Below the pieces are notes generated by a model. The model ran no database searches. It was not told the origin of the DNA and saw nothing but the letters and a program-made list of their open reading frames with translations. 64,000 nt of DNA from Yersinia massiliensis CCUG 53443 (lineage in GTDB: Bacteria > Pseudomonadota > Gammaproteobacteria > Enterobacterales > Enterobacteriaceae), in contig NZ_HE997645.1 of the NCBI RefSeq assembly GCF_000312485.1, positions 424,019 to 488,018 on the forward strand. Reading direction: 5' to 3'. Each line of letters opens with the position of its first letter. The stretch's first letter is position 1. The position numbers and the translations under genes were made by a program. This document shows positions 8,989-17,349 of this stretch, piece by piece.

Positions 8989-10030
8989 TTCGCACGATAA
9001 CCACAGCAGTCGCCCCAACTCGCATCAGGTCCTCCGGCGGTTTTTCCAGACTAATTCTGACGGGGAAACGCTGAACGACACGCACCCAATTCAATGATTT
9101 GGGAACATAAGGTAAGCCGCGAGGGATATTGAGCATATCCTCTGAGCTTACTCCCCAACCGATCCCCTCAACCCGCCCCTGAATCGGGCGTTGCCTGTCT
9201 GCCATCGCATACACGGTAGCGCAATCACCCACTTTGATATTCTTCAATTCGGTTTCACGGAAGAATGCCGAAGCATGCCAATGTTCAGTGTTGATCAGCG
9301 TGAAAATAGCCTGATCAGGGGCAACAAACTCCCCAACGGAAACGGTCAGCCCAACGACCCTACCATCATGGGCTGCACGTATTTGTGTGTTCGCCAGTTC
9401 CCGCTCGGCTATCGCCAACGCTGAGCGCCGCGCGGCCACCAGTGCTTCAGAAGCCGCGGTGCTACTGACCAAGGCTTCTGCCGCAAATGACTGTTTCAGT
9501 GCTTGTTTTAGGCTAACTTCCGCATCATGTTTCGCCGTGGCCGCATCATCGACTTGCTGTGCCGTCACGTAGCCTTTCGGGAGCAGTGGTTGTAACCGCG
9601 CTAATGTCTGAGTCGCTAGCTTGAGATTGGCCTGCGCTCTGACAATCTGTTCATTGGTAATCGCGGCATTGGATTGCTCGGCCACCACGGTTCTTTGTTG
9701 AGTATCACGAGCAGCCTCCGCCATTTTCAACTCAGCTTGGGCCTGTTCGACTTGAAGGCGATAGAGATCCGGTTCGATGGAAAACAGCAGATCACCACGT
9801 CGAACCTTGCTGTTCTCTTCGACGTTAATCGAAACAATACGGCCAGGAACTGAACTGGAAACATGTACCACGCTGGCTCCTAATTCCGCATCCTCAGATA
9901 ACGGATTCAGTGTGGTCTGCCGCACCGACAGCCAACCCAATATCACTGCCGCAAAAATGATAATCCCAGCGACAATGAGCGCCAGTTGACGTTTACGCCC
10001 ACTGCCTTGTTGTTTATTCATATTCATCAT
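8972..10030 (-). CDS. mdtN: HlyD/EmrA-type periplasmic adaptor, MdtN-like
   Basis: This 352-residue membrane fusion protein has one N-terminal transmembrane helix (LALIVAGIIIFAAVILGWLSV). A lipoyl-like half motif follows (VPGRIVSINVEENSKVRRGDLLFSIEP), then a long alpha-helical hairpin rich in Gln/Ala, the second lipoyl half (ANTQIRAAHDGRVVGLTVSVGEFV) and a beta-barrel domain. It would bridge MdtO and MdtP across the periplasm. ATG triplets at 10030, 10027 and 10021 are all possible; the first directly follows the ytcA stop, so coupled translation is likely. Confidence 0.82.
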   Translation of the reverse strand: MMNMNKQQGSGRKRQLALIVAGIIIFAAVILGWLSVRQTTLNPLSEDAELGASVVHVSSSVPGRIVSINVEENSKVRRGDLLFSIEPDLYRLQVEQAQAELKMAEAARDTQQRTVVAEQSNAAITNEQIVRAQANLKLATQTLARLQPLLPKGYVTAQQVDDAATAKHDAEVSLKQALKQSFAAEALVSSTAASEALVAARRSALAIAERELANTQIRAAHDGRVVGLTVSVGEFVAPDQAIFTLINTEHWHASAFFRETELKNIKVGDCATVYAMADRQRPIQGRVEGIGWGVSSEDMLNIPRGLPYVPKSLNWVRVVQRFPVRISLEKPPEDLMRVGATAVVIVRNDDGC

Positions 10031-10366
10031 TCATCGCGCAAATAGTAATAGGGAACAGATAAATGCCACAGCAAGCGCTAGGCAAACATACACAAACAGC
10101 CGCCACGGCAGATGATCATCAATACCTATACGAATAAAGACAACACGCGCAATCACCGCCGTGATGATCCCGATAAAAGCGCAAGCCATCCACGACGGAA
10201 AATACGATCCCACCAACGAAAACAAAGGGGCTTCCACCCCTGAACATCCGCTCAGTGCAATCGCTAGCAACAGAACCCATGACCCACGCCATGGATTCCG
10301 TTTGACGGGACTTAAAAATGTGCAGAAAAAACCTTGTTGCTTCCTGAGGGAAGTCATATTACTCAT
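10031..10366 (-). CDS. ytcA: YtcA-family small membrane lipoprotein
   Basis: The 111-residue protein has a lipoprotein signal (WVLLLAIALSGC) and two further hydrophobic helices (MACAFIGIITAVIARVVFI and LFVYVCLALAVAFICSLLLF). That is the composition of YtcA, the small protein encoded immediately before mdtN in E. coli. Its function is not established; a role in assembling or stabilising the pump is inferred from strict synteny. The start has GAGG seven bases upstream. Its stop abuts the mdtN ATG. Confidence 0.7.
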   Translation of the reverse strand: MSNMTSLRKQQGFFCTFLSPVKRNPWRGSWVLLLAIALSGCSGVEAPLFSLVGSYFPSWMACAFIGIITAVIARVVFIRIGIDDHLPWRLFVYVCLALAVAFICSLLLFAR

Positions 10367-10429
10367 TGAACGACCTCAATTAACACGTGACACCCCAACA
10401 GAAAATCAGGTTTGCCCTTTCAGTCACGA

Positions 10430-11893
10430 TTACAGCTCGCTTCCTAAGGTATTTTTGAAAATTTGCCCATCTTTCATAATGACCTTAAATGCTTTCTCTG
10501 GCTGGGCAATCAGTTGGATATCGTCCAATGGGTTGCCTTCGACCAAAATCAAATCAGCCAGTGCGCCTTTTTCCACCACCCCTAACTTACCGGGATAAGG
10601 ATTTCTCGGGCCTGATAACGCACAAAGTTCAGCGTTAACACTGGTTGCCATTCTGAGAACGTCAATCGGTGCATACCAGCGAGTCAGTTTGGCTAATTGA
10701 GCCCCCTGCCGAGTGGCTAGCCGCGCATCAAACAGCGTGTCAGTTCCCCACGCGGTCTTGATGTTATATTTTTTCGCCAAGCCGTATGCCGTGTCAGTAC
10801 CGGCAACCATTTGAAGCTGCTTCGCGCGTGAAGCTGGTGTCGGTGTTGGCACGGCATCTTCATCATCAAGGAAGGGTTGCAGGCTCCACCAGATATTTTT
10901 ATCTGCCATTAACTGAACGGTTTCTTCATCCACTAATTGGCCGTGCTCAATACACTTCACGCCACCTTTAATGGCCATGGTCACGGCACGCGCGGTATAG
11001 GCGTGGACGGTCACATAGGTTCCCCAGTTTTCAGCCGCTGTTACTGCCGCTTGTATCTCAGGCACAGAGCCTTCAGTCACGTCGATGGAGTCATACATGG
11101 AGGACACACCACCGCCCGCCATATATTTGAGCTGCGATGCACCGCGCATCAATTGTTCTCTGGCACGTAGCAAAACCTGATCCACGCCGTCAGCAATCGC
11201 AGTCATTCCCACCCGCTCGGCATAACTCAGAGGATCAGAAGGGGTATGAGGCAATTCGCCAATTAAGCGAAAATCACCGTGCCCGCCGGTTTGGGTAATA
11301 AATGCCCCCGAAGGGAAAATACGTGGCCCTTTGGCAATATGTTCATCAATTGCCCGCTTCAATCCAAAAACGGGCCCGCCCATGTCGCGTACTGTGGTGA
11401 ACCCGCGCAGCAATGTGGCATCGGCTTCTGCAATGGCCAGTGCTTGAATGTAGTTAAAATCTGCCGTCATGGCGGTCATCATTGAGGGGCGAGCCATAAT
11501 GGCGTGCCAGTGTGCATCAATTAAACCCGGCATCAACACGCCGCCCTGACCGTCAATCACTTCCACATCCGCCGACAACGGCGCATCAGCCGGTTCGACC
11601 GACGAAATCTTATTGCCTTCTACTAATACGCGTAGCCCATCTCGCAAATTGTCCGAAACACCATCAAAAACGCGGACATTAATAAATGCCTTCACGTGAA
11701 CCGCATTGGCGGCAATGTCTTTATTTTGTGGTTTTGCGCTCGGGACGGCCGCCGCAACAGTCGCCGCAGTAATCGGGGCGGCTTTAGCTGCTTTCTGAGA
11801 AAATACCGTATTAATACGCCTAAACGCAGGACTTTGGCAGAGGCAAGCTTCGCTATGTGTGTGGGGATGCTTAATTAATGGCATGTAAGGCAT
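10430..11893 (-). CDS. Metal-dependent amidohydrolase
   Basis: This 487-residue enzyme belongs to the amidohydrolase superfamily with imidazolonepropionase or Xaa-Pro dipeptidase-like members. It has the first metal-binding pair in PGLIDAHWH (residues 128 and 130), a candidate metal-bridging lysine in QLKYMAGGG, metal histidines in VTVHAY and CIEHG, and the late aspartate in WGTDTL. The start at 11893 is chosen for the strong AAGGAGAG site just upstream; a further 12 codons to 11929 lack such a site. The first 65 residues precede the catalytic domain, contain a CLCQSP motif and a run of Ala-rich sequence, and are not a clear signal peptide. Substrate unknown. It lies 63 bases upstream of ytcA on the same strand and may share its transcript. 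Confidence 0.82.
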   Translation of the reverse strand: MPYMPLIKHPHTHSEACLCQSPAFRRINTVFSQKAAKAAPITAATVAAAVPSAKPQNKDIAANAVHVKAFINVRVFDGVSDNLRDGLRVLVEGNKISSVEPADAPLSADVEVIDGQGGVLMPGLIDAHWHAIMARPSMMTAMTADFNYIQALAIAEADATLLRGFTTVRDMGGPVFGLKRAIDEHIAKGPRIFPSGAFITQTGGHGDFRLIGELPHTPSDPLSYAERVGMTAIADGVDQVLLRAREQLMRGASQLKYMAGGGVSSMYDSIDVTEGSVPEIQAAVTAAENWGTYVTVHAYTARAVTMAIKGGVKCIEHGQLVDEETVQLMADKNIWWSLQPFLDDEDAVPTPTPASRAKQLQMVAGTDTAYGLAKKYNIKTAWGTDTLFDARLATRQGAQLAKLTRWYAPIDVLRMATSVNAELCALSGPRNPYPGKLGVVEKGALADLILVEGNPLDDIQLIAQPEKAFKVIMKDGQIFKNTLGSEL

Positions 11894-12534
11894 GGAGCTC
11901 TCCTTTATGAACAGTTCCCCCCGGTTCAATAATCAGAGGGCCGCGAACGCAATCATAGAGCAAGTCATTATTATAGTTACTGCTGCAAAATGTAAATGAA
12001 TTAAATTGGCTCTTGTTGCCAACAATTACCGAAAAAAAAATCAGCTATCGCCACTATTATTCGGCGTATAAGCCCGTGTAATGCGTTTTGATTGAGGTGG
12101 TGACGATAACATTAATTTAACGTTTGTTATTCTTGAGTACTAACATAAGAAAAATTTTATAAAAGAAGAAATGGTGACAGAGGTTATTCCTCTGAAACAG
12201 GGGCTACTGTCTCAAAAACAACATCAATTCGAAGAGATAGATGAAGCTAGGAAGTTGAAAAATATAGATAAATACATAGCATGATTATAGTAAATAGATA
12301 TTACTATCACTTGGTTTTACTTTTAGAACACAGAAGATAAATAGCGCAATATCGGTTAAATCAAAGACTCACTCACTTTATTAACCCATTTCGTATAATT
12401 TGTTTTCGCGGCATCTAAAAATAGATAGTATCACTCAGCATTTTGCTCACTTTAACGACTGACTAAAACTGCGCTCAGGTATTTATATTAATTTTATTGA
12501 CTAATGTATTATCTTATTAGGATGAATTTTTCAC
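11894..12534. other. Divergent intergenic region, AT-rich
   Basis: The 640 bases between the amidohydrolase (minus) and the DUF2135/TPR gene (plus) hold no supported gene. AT-rich stretches at 12120-12400 and 12470-12530 are suitable for promoters in both directions. AGGATGA at 12520-12526 is the likely ribosome-binding site of the plus-strand gene. Confidence 0.45.
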
Positions 12535-13713
12535 ATGAACGGGATCATCAAACTTAGTATTGCTTCACTGCTATCACTCTCTCTTTTCCCTGCTTATGCA
12601 CAAAATATCAATATTGATGTTCTGAGTGCGACAGTAAAAGACGAAAAAATTTCGGATGCCAATATTTTATTACAGCGCAATGGTGGGCAAACATTAACTG
12701 CCACCACGAATGTGAGCGGTAGCGCACAAGTCAATAGCCCCTCAGCGGACAATAGCGACAATTTACTGATTATAAAAAAAGAAGGCTATTCAACGTTGGT
12801 CGTTAAATGCCCTTGTGATGGCATGTCTTATGCCCTTAGCCCAGTAATGAAAGGGTTAGATAGTATTCGTGTGGTATTGACTTGGGGAGCGACACCGAAG
12901 GATCTTGATTCACATATGGTTTACCCCAATAACCATATCTATTTCAGCCAAAAGACAGGGGAAGAAGGTAACCTCGACGTCGATGATACCGACAGCTTTG
13001 GCCCTGAAACCGTGACCTTAAATAAAAAGCTTAATGGTCAGGATTATGTTTATGCCGTTCATGATTTCAGTGACGGGGACAACCCTAATACCCCGAATCT
13101 TTCGGCCAGTCAGGCGAAGGTCTTTGTCTATGTGGGTGAGTCGTTAGTACGTACTTACTATGTCCCTACCGGTAAAATCGGCAACCTTTGGACTGTCTTC
13201 AAAATAAATAAAACCGGTGACATTGAAGATATTAACGAATTCGCGGGTATGAATACTGAAGCATCGAGTGTCGCCAATAAATTGCAACCTTGGTTAGGCA
13301 ATGCCGCGGTCGTTTCTCACGCCTCTCTTAACTCAGCCGATATTGAGCAGGTTAAGAACTTGAATTTACAGGGTGAAAAAGCCTATCAGGATAAGAATTT
13401 AGAATTAGCGATATCGCTCTTCACGCAAGCCATCAATATTGATGCTGAAAATGGCAAAGCCTACGGCAATCTTGGGTTGGTTTATCAAAAAGCGGGGAGA
13501 ACTGCGGAGGCTATTTGGGCAAATCGTAAAGCGATTGCATTAGCCAGTGGGCCGAAAGCGGCCACTATTCGTGCAGGCGCTAACTATAATATTGCACGCA
13601 TCTATGAAGCCGCAGGCCAAAATGCAGATGCACTGCGTTATTACCAATTAGCAAAAGCGGAAAAAAATAATCCTGTTTATGATACTGCCATTGAGCGTGT
13701 TAGCCATAAATAG
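12535..13713 (+). CDS. Exported YfaP-like DUF2135 protein with C-terminal TPR repeats
   Basis: The 392-residue product has a cleavable signal peptide (LSLSLFPAYA, cleavage about residue 22). A carboxypeptidase-regulatory-like beta domain follows (about 25-100), then a DUF2135 domain with the hallmark VVLTWGATPKDLDSHMVYP and YVGESLVRTYYVP (about 110-225). Two to three tetratricopeptide repeats close it (GEKAYQDKNLELAISLFTQA; AYGNLGLVYQKAGRTAEAI; YNIARIYEAAGQNADALRYY). TPRs usually mediate protein contacts. DUF2135 proteins are envelope-associated and of unknown function. It converges on the end of the T6SS operon with a hairpin between them, so it is probably not part of that operon. Confidence 0.8.
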   Translation: MNGIIKLSIASLLSLSLFPAYAQNINIDVLSATVKDEKISDANILLQRNGGQTLTATTNVSGSAQVNSPSADNSDNLLIIKKEGYSTLVVKCPCDGMSYALSPVMKGLDSIRVVLTWGATPKDLDSHMVYPNNHIYFSQKTGEEGNLDVDDTDSFGPETVTLNKKLNGQDYVYAVHDFSDGDNPNTPNLSASQAKVFVYVGESLVRTYYVPTGKIGNLWTVFKINKTGDIEDINEFAGMNTEASSVANKLQPWLGNAAVVSHASLNSADIEQVKNLNLQGEKAYQDKNLELAISLFTQAINIDAENGKAYGNLGLVYQKAGRTAEAIWANRKAIALASGPKAATIRAGANYNIARIYEAAGQNADALRYYQLAKAEKNNPVYDTAIERVSHK

Positions 13714-13800
13714 GCGATTAGTCATCAATAAACAATTAGCCAGCCACCAATAAGTCACGACGAATAAAGGAAAGCTGGCGTTAATCATGACGATACTTCT

Positions 13801-13827
13801 ATCCCCCACATATTATCAGTGGGGGAT
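13801..13827. terminator. Hairpin between convergent genes
   Basis: Perfect inverted repeat ATCCCCCAC (13801-13809) and GTGGGGGAT (13819-13827) with a nine-base loop, between the DUF2135/TPR gene and the last T6SS gene. There is no long T-tract on either strand, so it may stop or protect both transcripts rather than act as a strong intrinsic terminator. Confidence 0.55.
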
Positions 13828-13845
13828 ATTGGCTAACGCTGATAT

Positions 13846-15246
13846 TCATTGTGTATTAGAAGGTGAAGACAGCAATGCATATCGATTGAGTAACTGGGTA
13901 AACCGGCTGTCTATCTGTTGGCGCAATACCGAGGGAGGTGTTTTTCCTGCGTCAGATTGTACCTGATACTGATGCAGTAATTCCTCTAGCGGCAATGCCT
14001 GTGTCAGCGGTTGCTGAATAGCAAAAACAACAGACTTAAGTTCAGAGACGGTCATATAACGCCCCTTTTTCTCATCCAATCCATTTAGCCGCTCAGCAAG
14101 TTGACGCAAGCGTTCTTGTGCCAGCGCGTAATGTTTCAGTTCAGCCAAGGGCGCAGCGCCTGATTCTCTCTGCTGTTGCCATAGCGTACTGAGTTGCTTC
14201 ACTTCATGACTGGCTGGCCATACTTGTTGCGCTTGCGCCAACACAGCATCCCCTCGCGTCTGCGCCCACAGTGGGGGCAACACCGCCAATTGATCCAACT
14301 GCGAAGCGGTCGCTTGTAACACCGGTTCGGCCATGCGCGCCAATCGGGCATCTGAGGCCTGTTTTTTCAGTTCATTGATAGTGCTCGCCGTCAGTGGCGC
14401 AGATAAAGGGCTGGCATTGGCCAGTAATGCGTTCTGAACCGGATTCGATGACATCAATTGCCAAACATAAAAACCGGCCGTCATCCCGACCGCCATCACC
14501 ATTAAACCGGCGACAAAGCCTTGCCGAGCATTCCAACGCGGGGGCGGAGGTGGCGGCAGCGCCACTTGCACGCGGGGGATGGCTGGCTCGCTAACAATAT
14601 AAACGAGCGGTTCATTGTTCACGATAGGTGGAAGCGTAGAGTCGGACTGGGCGGGTGGCTGTGTCGAGCTAATAACTTGCCGTGTCGGCAGGGTCAAGCG
14701 GTCAGAAGTCTCAACTGCTGCCTCAGCGCTTTCCAAACGCAGTGCGGCGTTATGCAACATCAAGCGCACGCCGTCCAACTTACTCAGATGTTTCAGCTCT
14801 AACGTTTGTAGCTGCGTACACAATTGTTCTAACGCTCGCTCAGCCCGATAAACCTGCGCTAAATCACCGTAGCACAAGGTCATGGTACGCCAGACTTGTT
14901 GTAGCCGGTCACTCAACCAAGCCAGTAGTTCAACCCGTGCATGCGTTTGCGGCGGCCACAAGGTGCTCCACTGATGTGAGAGCAACCCAGCCAGCAGTTC
15001 TACCCCCTCACACAACCCAGCAATACCGGCAATGTGCGTCCGCGCGAGTGTAAAATCGACGGTCGTCTGTAATTCAACGCCGTTTTGGCGAAACAACGCC
15101 AGACAGAGCTGCTCAACCCGCCCCCAGTCAACATCAGGACGAGCAGGATGATGTAACTTACCGATTTCGTTCCGTAAAGCGCTGAATTCAGCAAAATGAC
15201 GCGGGTCGCCACCGGTTTTCAGCGTGCGTTCAGATAAATGTGTCAT
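13846..15246 (-). CDS. T6SS-associated VasL/TagA-like protein (ImpA_N domain plus membrane anchor)
   Basis: The 466-residue protein starts with an ImpA-type N-terminal domain (GGDPRHFAEFSALRNEIGKL to about 170). A proline-rich linker follows (VALPPPPPPRWN), then one transmembrane helix near 250 (GFVAGLMVMAVGMTAGFYVW) and a helical VasL-type C-terminal domain. Proteins of this build are related to TssA; some members stop sheath growth at the opposite membrane or help assembly. The exact role here is inferred from the family. It is the last T6SS gene, 44 bases after tssE. Confidence 0.72.
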   Translation of the reverse strand: MTHLSERTLKTGGDPRHFAEFSALRNEIGKLHHPARPDVDWGRVEQLCLALFRQNGVELQTTVDFTLARTHIAGIAGLCEGVELLAGLLSHQWSTLWPPQTHARVELLAWLSDRLQQVWRTMTLCYGDLAQVYRAERALEQLCTQLQTLELKHLSKLDGVRLMLHNAALRLESAEAAVETSDRLTLPTRQVISSTQPPAQSDSTLPPIVNNEPLVYIVSEPAIPRVQVALPPPPPPRWNARQGFVAGLMVMAVGMTAGFYVWQLMSSNPVQNALLANASPLSAPLTASTINELKKQASDARLARMAEPVLQATASQLDQLAVLPPLWAQTRGDAVLAQAQQVWPASHEVKQLSTLWQQQRESGAAPLAELKHYALAQERLRQLAERLNGLDEKKGRYMTVSELKSVVFAIQQPLTQALPLEELLHQYQVQSDAGKTPPSVLRQQIDSRFTQLLNRYALLSSPSNTQ

Positions 15247-15289
15247 GTCGATAACTCAAGAGTAAAAAAATGAAGGCACCTAAGTGTGA

Positions 15290-15733
15290 TTACACAGATG
15301 CTCGGGGATCAAGGTACTGCTGCTGTTTCATATGCCTGATAAGCACTCGTCCTTCTGGCATAAACGCCGTGCCATACCGCACCAGCCCAACGCCTTTCAG
15401 TTCGGCATCAATGGCATATCGCAATTCACCGGGAATACCTTGCTCCAGAATCACGACATTGATGCTCTTGAGCCGCGGCTCGTATTTTAGCAACACATTC
15501 GAAAGGGTATCGATCAGTTGATGCGCCGAACCGGGCATGCCTTGCAAGATTTTGGTCATGTCCGGTAGGCCGAAGTCGGGGAGGTGACTGAGCGTACCGG
15601 CGCGACAATTAAGAATACGTTGCATGTTGTCGAGCACCGAGAGGATCTCCTGATCGGCTTCGCTTAACTGATGAAGATCGAGACCACCGGCTAAGTTACC
15701 GAACAACATTTCATACAGAGAAGGCTGAGGCAT
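15290..15733 (-). CDS. tssE: T6SS baseplate protein TssE (gp25-like lysozyme family)
   Basis: This 147-residue protein has the gp25-like fold signature: SVLDNMQRILNCRAGTL near the N-terminus, DFGLPDM after it, and the ending EPRLKSINVV...LRYAIDAEL. TssE is the T6SS counterpart of phage gp25 and sits in the baseplate with TssFGK, where it nucleates sheath polymerisation. It follows tssJ by four bases. No catalytic activity is expected despite the old lysozyme label. Confidence 0.88.
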   Translation of the reverse strand: MPQPSLYEMLFGNLAGGLDLHQLSEADQEILSVLDNMQRILNCRAGTLSHLPDFGLPDMTKILQGMPGSAHQLIDTLSNVLLKYEPRLKSINVVILEQGIPGELRYAIDAELKGVGLVRYGTAFMPEGRVLIRHMKQQQYLDPRASV

Positions 15734-15737
15734 ATGA

Positions 15738-16277
15738 CTAATCCTTCAAAGGTAAAAGAGTCATCCCATGGTGATTCAGCTCAATCTGACGGGCCTTATC
15801 GGGGTCGAGGTCATCACGGCTCAGCACTACACGCCAAGTATTGTTAGTAATATCGGGGGCCAGAAACATGCCCGCGACCGCCACATACTCCGCTTTATCA
15901 TCCAGCGGAACATCAATGGACACGGCAGCGCCTGGACGAATACGAATATCTTTTTCGGCAATCAAATCAGCTTTGATGGCTTGGCTATCCTCGGCAAATA
16001 AAGAGGGATAATCGGTACCATCAAAAGTGCTACGATCTTTGAGCTGATAAATACGTACCACTGTCGCCAGCGGGATACCTGTCGCATTGTTGTTAACCGC
16101 GTCCCGCGCTTTGATATCCAGATGCAGTATTTTCACCTGCTTATAAAAAATGGATTTTGTCACGGCGACAGTACCGTCACTCACTTTCTGGGTCAGTCCA
16201 CACCCGCTTAGGGTGGATATCATGACCAGCATCAGCAATGAAAAATGTGTTTTACCAGCGATAGTCGCCATGTTCAT
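15738..16277 (-). CDS. tssJ: T6SS outer membrane lipoprotein TssJ
   Basis: From ATG 16277 (AAGGGA just upstream) this 179-residue protein has a lipoprotein signal (LLMLVMISTLSGC, cysteine about 26). The transthyretin-like body typical of TssJ follows: LHLDIKARDAVN, TVVRIYQLKDRSTF, DYPSLF and a DVPLDDKAEYVAVAGMF strand. TssJ is anchored to the outer membrane and binds the periplasmic end of TssM to complete the membrane complex. It overlaps the end of tssG by 26 bases, so translation is coupled. A start at 16325 would add 16 residues ahead of the signal peptide and is unlikely. Confidence 0.87.
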   Translation of the reverse strand: MNMATIAGKTHFSLLMLVMISTLSGCGLTQKVSDGTVAVTKSIFYKQVKILHLDIKARDAVNNNATGIPLATVVRIYQLKDRSTFDGTDYPSLFAEDSQAIKADLIAEKDIRIRPGAAVSIDVPLDDKAEYVAVAGMFLAPDITNNTWRVVLSRDDLDPDKARQIELNHHGMTLLPLKD

Positions 16278-17349
16278 CAGTTTCCCTTCGGTGAAAATTT
16301 TCCTGAACACGCTGATAGCGGCCAAGATTAATCGTGATTAATTCGGTGTTGGTTTGCGTCATTGACATCGCGCGCGATGTTCGCATCACTGCTGTTCTAC
16401 CTAATAGGATCCCCGTTTTTTTGGGTTGGCAGGAAAGTTGGGCATCCGGTAACAGCGCGCGTAACACCGTGAGTTGTAAACGCACATGCAGTCGAGACCC
16501 CAAATACACATGCAGAAGCGCCAATAAATCCGTGTGTAACTGCCCGTCGGGTAGCCACTCTCTGGCTTCATCGGGGTTATCCGTCTTTAATTTCAGCAAG
16601 ACCTGACTGTTAACATCCACCGCATGACTGCCCATCACCGGGCTACTACTCATGCTGACGGGGCGACGCGCACTCATCGTGAGAGGGTTACGTAAGGGTA
16701 TACGGCAACGGTCATGGGCTATCACATGGGCCTCTGTTTCCGGCGCCAGCAACTGAACCAGAGCAATAATGCCTTCGCTCGTCCGTGTGGGCAGGCGCAT
16801 CATGCCGGTCAGTGCCAGAAAGCGAGATACCGGCGTGGCGATATTCTGTGCACACCCCTCAATACCCAGACCACAAAGGCTTAACAGGTACTGAGAGGTT
16901 TTATCCGTACCACCGGGAGAAAAACTGGCCGGATAGGAGTACTTACGCCAAATGCGGTAATACTGAGTCGTCAGTCGGTGATTGAAAATATCCAGAAAGT
17001 CACTGACTGCCTCATACCCTTCTCGGCGCTGGGTAATATCGTCGATATACGCCGTGGGCAGCGGCGACTCCACGCCATACAGCCCCAGGAAGGTGGTGCG
17101 AATGGTCGGTGGCAGATGTGCATGTTCCGGTATCTCCACCCGCTTAAACTCACTCGCCGGAAAACCCATGCCCGGATGAGGGCGAAAACGAACGGGATCG
17201 TGTCTCACCTGCCAGTGGCTACCCAGTAGGGGAGCATCCGGCTGGCTTTGCTCTAGTAACTGGCAGAAGCGATAAAACTGGGTATACGGCAGTTTATCGC
17301 GCAGTTTTTCGATCAGCCGGGCAGACGCTGATTGTGGTTCTCTTTCCAT
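16252..17349 (-). CDS. tssG: T6SS baseplate protein TssG
   Basis: This 365-residue protein matches TssG by its conserved elements: FYRFCQLLEQ, VRHDPVRFRPHPGMGFPASE, TTFLGLYGVESPLPT, DFLDIFNHR and YRIWRKY. It ends with the region LGRTAVMRTSRA. TssG forms the baseplate wedge with TssF, TssE and TssK. ATG 17349 (MEREPQ) overlaps the end of tssF by 37 bases, and an ATG at 17358 is also possible. Confidence 0.88.
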   Translation of the reverse strand: MEREPQSASARLIEKLRDKLPYTQFYRFCQLLEQSQPDAPLLGSHWQVRHDPVRFRPHPGMGFPASEFKRVEIPEHAHLPPTIRTTFLGLYGVESPLPTAYIDDITQRREGYEAVSDFLDIFNHRLTTQYYRIWRKYSYPASFSPGGTDKTSQYLLSLCGLGIEGCAQNIATPVSRFLALTGMMRLPTRTSEGIIALVQLLAPETEAHVIAHDRCRIPLRNPLTMSARRPVSMSSSPVMGSHAVDVNSQVLLKLKTDNPDEAREWLPDGQLHTDLLALLHVYLGSRLHVRLQLTVLRALLPDAQLSCQPKKTGILLGRTAVMRTSRAMSMTQTNTELITINLGRYQRVQENFHRRETDEHGDYRW

